A program made the translations under genes and the position numbers. Below are positions 61,803 through 64,000 of a DNA stretch of 64,000 nt, piece by piece (positions within the stretch are counted from its first letter, which is position 1; every line of letters begins with the position of its first letter). The notes beneath the pieces are model-generated. The model worked only from the letters and a program-made list of their open reading frames with translations, was not told the DNA's origin and ran no database searches. The stretch lies in assembly GCA_041649615.1 (NCBI GenBank), contig JBAZMT010000001.1, positions 124,001 to 188,000 of the forward strand. The letters are read 5' to 3'. The stretch comes from JALOAR01 sp041649615. GTDB lineage: Bacteria > Patescibacteriota > Minisyncoccia > UBA6257 > Colwellbacteraceae.

Positions 61803-63107
61803 TCAGTACTCTTTTAGTTTTTCGGACTGACTGTGGAACCTTATTTTTTCAAGCGCTTTGGCTTCAATTTGTCTGATACGTTCTCTCGTAACGCCGAAAA
61901 CTTTGCCAACTTCTTCAAGCGTGTGAGTAACGTCGTCCGTCAGTCCGAAGCGAAGTTCCAGTATTTTCTTTTCCCGATCCGTAAGCTCGTCCAAGACCGA
62001 ACGAATTTGGTCTTTCAAGAGCTCGCGCGAAACCGCTTGATCGGGAGAGAGAGTTTTTTCGTCTTCAATAAATTCTGAAAGGACGGAATCTTCTTCTTCG
62101 CCTACGGGAGACTCCAAAGAAACGACTTCTTGGGAAATTTTCTGGATATGATGGACTTTTTCCACGTCTATTCCCATTTCAGTCGCAATTTCCTCGGCTA
62201 ACGGTTCGCGGCCAAGCTCTTGCATGAGTTTCCTTTTCGCCTGGGTGTATTTGGAAATGGTTTCCACCATGTGCACGGGGATGCGGATGGTTCTTGAATA
62301 ATCGGCTAAAGCTCTCGTTATCGCCTGACGGATCCACCAGGTCGCGTAAGTGGAAAATTTAAAACCTTTTCGGTAGTCAAATTTCTGAACCGCGCGGAAA
62401 AGACCCAAATTGCCTTCCTGAATGAGATCAAGAATGGAAAGCTGGGGCGAACGGTTAACGTAACGTTTGGCAATGGAGACAACGAGACGAAGATTCGCCT
62501 TTATTAATTTTTGTCTCGCTTCTTCGTCCCCCTGGCTTACTTTTTTCGCGATTTCTCTTTCATCCACGGAATTTAAAAGAGGAGTCTTACCGATCTCTTT
62601 CAAATAAATTTGAACGTTATCCGGAAGTTCGGCGCTTACGATGGCCGCTTCGGCAAGTTCCTTTTGCGTTATTTCATCTCCGGGAAGTTCAATCAAATTC
62701 CCTACTTCAATCACCTTTATACCCGCCTCATCAAGCTTATCGTAAAGATATTCAAGAAAATTCATGTCGCCTTCTATCTTCGGAAAGGCTTTTAATATCT
62801 CGACGTCCGTGATGAATCCTTTTCCTCGGCTTACTTCCATGAGTTCTTCAAGCGCCGCCACGTCAAACTTGAAGTGGACTTTCTTAGCCGGTTCGTTCGC
62901 GGCTGGATGAGATTCTTTCTTAACTATCGGCTTTTTTGCCGAAGGTCTTGTTTTAATCGCCGGTTTAGACTTTTTGGGCGCTGCTTTTTTTGCGGATTTT
63001 TTAATCGGTTTCTTAATCTGCTTCTTTTTCGGAATTGTTTTGTGACTGTTCTTTTTTGGAGACTTTGCTCCATGTTTCGCGTTCTTTTTTGCCGCTTTTT
63101 TCGCCAT
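61803..63107 (-). CDS. rpoD: Primary sigma factor RpoD (sigma-70) with Lys-rich N-terminal tail
   Basis: RpoD (434 aa) directs RNA polymerase to -35/-10 promoters. Residues 1-75 are extremely rich in Lys, Ala and Pro (KKAAPKKSKPAIKTRPSAKK). Region 1.1 is reduced. Region 1.2 is ELPDNVQIYLKEIGKTPLLN, region 2 has NLRLVVSIAKRYVNRSPQLS and KGFKFSTYATWWIRQAITRA, region 3 DYSRTIRIPVHMVETISKYT, and region 4.2 THTLEEVGKVFGVTRERIRQ with IEAKALEKIR. The conserved 2.4 and 4.2 helices agree with the TTGACA/TATAAT promoters seen across the window. It starts 1 nt after the dnaG stop. Confidence 0.96.
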   Translation of the reverse strand: MAKKAAKKNAKHGAKSPKKNSHKTIPKKKQIKKPIKKSAKKAAPKKSKPAIKTRPSAKKPIVKKESHPAANEPAKKVHFKFDVAALEELMEVSRGKGFITDVEILKAFPKIEGDMNFLEYLYDKLDEAGIKVIEVGNLIELPGDEITQKELAEAAIVSAELPDNVQIYLKEIGKTPLLNSVDEREIAKKVSQGDEEARQKLIKANLRLVVSIAKRYVNRSPQLSILDLIQEGNLGLFRAVQKFDYRKGFKFSTYATWWIRQAITRALADYSRTIRIPVHMVETISKYTQAKRKLMQELGREPLAEEIATEMGIDVEKVHHIQKISQEVVSLESPVGEEEDSVLSEFIEDEKTLSPDQAVSRELLKDQIRSVLDELTDREKKILELRFGLTDDVTHTLEEVGKVFGVTRERIRQIEAKALEKIRFHSQSEKLKEY

Positions 63108-63108
63108 T

Positions 63109-64000
63109 TTATTTTTTTGCTCTTATTGTTTCTATTTTTTTGACTATTTCCATGAGCGCGGGCGCTTTTTCATATTTCTCTTCCTCGGAAAGATTTTTGG
63201 ATTTCATTTCCGCGGACAGATCGTCGCGTTTCTCCATTAGAGCTTCAAGCTCCAGCTGATTTGCAAGTTCAGCCACTTCTCCCGAAACATCTTCCTCCAT
63301 AAGTCCCGATATAAGGGATAATTCGGCAATTTTTTGCCGCGTGATTTCACTTTGGTCAGGGAGGTTTAAGACCATCGCATTATAGAGCTCTAATTCTTCC
63401 TCTGGCAAATACTCCTTTAATCTTTGAAGTTCCGATTTAGCGAGGTCTGAAGCGGAATAAAAGGATATAAGCTTTTCGGCGATTATCGCCTTTCGGCTCT
63501 TTGAAATGTCAGAAGGAGCTTTTGACACATCGGCCGTTTTAACGGCATAAGAAGCGGGTTTTGGAATATTTAAAGATTTAGCTTCAAGAAGCAAATCCGC
63601 TTCTTTTACACCGGAATGAAGAGATAGTTCGGATAACCAATAGGAGCGCGTAACGGCGCTCGGAAGGTTCATTATCTTTTTTAAAATAGCGCGGACGTTT
63701 TCTTTTTTGATTCCGATCAAAACGTCTGAAGTCGGATGACGGGAAAAATAATATTCCATTGCCGGAATGGAGCGGGAAACGATTTCTTTTAAAAGTCCCG
63801 GTTTTTCCGAAACAATGTCTGCCGGATCTTTTAATCCTCCGGATTCGGGAATTACAGAAAAATCCAAAACTTCCGTTTCAAAGTCTCTCGCTTCCGAGAG
63901 ATCAATACTCCGTTCCATCGCTCTTTTGCCCGCCTCGTCATTATCAAAATTGAGAATAAGTTTATTCGCGTATCTTTTGAGAACCGAAAGCTGATCGTCC
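63109..64000 (-). CDS. dnaG: DNA primase DnaG, 5' part cut by window edge
   Basis: 296 residues are visible, open to the right edge on the minus strand. The first part is the end of the Toprim domain: KLILNFDNDEAGKRAMERSI with the DXD-type Asp pair, then KDPADIVSEKPG (the DPD..l motif in diverged form). The rest is the helical C-terminal region that meets DnaB helicase. Reading only from an internal ATG at 63918 would miss the Toprim start; the coding frame clearly continues. dnaG followed at once by rpoD is the familiar macromolecular synthesis order without rpsU nearby. Confidence 0.92.
   Translation of the reverse strand, partial: DDQLSVLKRYANKLILNFDNDEAGKRAMERSIDLSEARDFETEVLDFSVIPESGGLKDPADIVSEKPGLLKEIVSRSIPAMEYYFSRHPTSDVLIGIKKENVRAILKKIMNLPSAVTRSYWLSELSLHSGVKEADLLLEAKSLNIPKPASYAVKTADVSKAPSDISKSRKAIIAEKLISFYSASDLAKSELQRLKEYLPEEELELYNAMVLNLPDQSEITRQKIAELSLISGLMEEDVSGEVAELANQLELEALMEKRDDLSAEMKSKNLSEEEKYEKAPALMEIVKKIETIRAKK

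Noticed and set aside
1..64000. CRISPR arrays, insertion sequences, rRNA, tmRNA, RNase P RNA
   Set aside because: I looked for regularly spaced repeats, transposase motifs and the conserved cores of these RNAs and saw none; sensitive RNA searches could still find a diverged one.

Overview
The window reads as a chromosome segment of a Candidate Phyla Radiation bacterium (Patescibacteria), most likely Parcubacteria. Reasons visible here: nearly every gene is a housekeeping gene in tight operons; TGA is used as a stop (cysS, dnaB junction); many universal proteins are shorter than usual (SMC 702 aa, UvrA 837 aa, UvrC 392 aa, RpoA 237 aa without its C-terminal domain, AlaRS 595 aa, EF-Ts 147 aa); no amino-acid, nucleotide or cofactor biosynthesis is present; and several families typical of this group occur (a DUF8128-like secretion-type protein, DUF5684, a sigma-region-4/HARE-HTH protein, a Lys-rich RpoD tail). 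The lineage call is inference from these traits, not from a marker tree.

Layout. 0-8.9 kb (minus strand): a truncated DUF8128-like membrane protein, an HTH regulator, secF-secD, tRNA-Lys, dnaJ, a membrane protein, dnaK-grpE. 8.9-12.3 kb (plus): cysS-dnaB-recR. 12.3-21.4 kb: rplU, tRNA-Glu, then the minus-strand division/wall cluster mraZ-rsmH-ftsL-ftsI, and tgt, ppaC, an exonuclease and rarA. 21.4-26 kb: small Cys-rich proteins, tRNA-Val, NUDIX, rplJL with a leader and attenuator, pcm, rpmG, and a tRNA cluster (Thr, Thr, Tyr). 26-33.4 kb: tsf-rpsB, rpsP-khpA-trmD, a mini-SMC, a ferredoxin-thioredoxin fusion, ychF, a DUF5684 protein. 33.4-40.9 kb: nucleotide excision repair genes uvrC, uvrA, uvrB, with a patatin and a lipoprotein between them. 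41-49 kb: murD and a surface/secretion locus. 49-64 kb (minus): lysS-serS-ftsQ, the infA-rpmJ-rpsM-rpsK-rpsD-rpoA-rplQ-rplM-rpsI-GT2-greA operon, a membrane protein pair, alaS, rpoD and a truncated dnaG.

The most unusual feature is a structured repeat family linked to tRNA genes. Three full copies (about 136-170 bp) lie just downstream of tRNA-Glu, tRNA-Thr(TGT) and tRNA-Tyr, and a decayed copy lies next to tRNA-Lys. Each copy begins with the reverse complement of the T-arm of its own tRNA. Each full copy ends with a direct duplication of that tRNA's 3' end. Inside are two hairpins whose stems change in a compensatory way between copies. I know of no described element with this architecture.

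Two styles of gene expression are also visible. Many housekeeping transcripts have a good -35/-10 promoter whose -10 box ends only 6-12 nt before the start codon, so they should be leaderless or nearly so and lack a Shine-Dalgarno (SD) site. In contrast, seven small genes of mostly unknown function are each a self-contained unit with its own 17-bp-spaced promoter, a 5' leader, an SD sequence (AGGAGG or close) and its own intrinsic terminator, scattered between the housekeeping operons.
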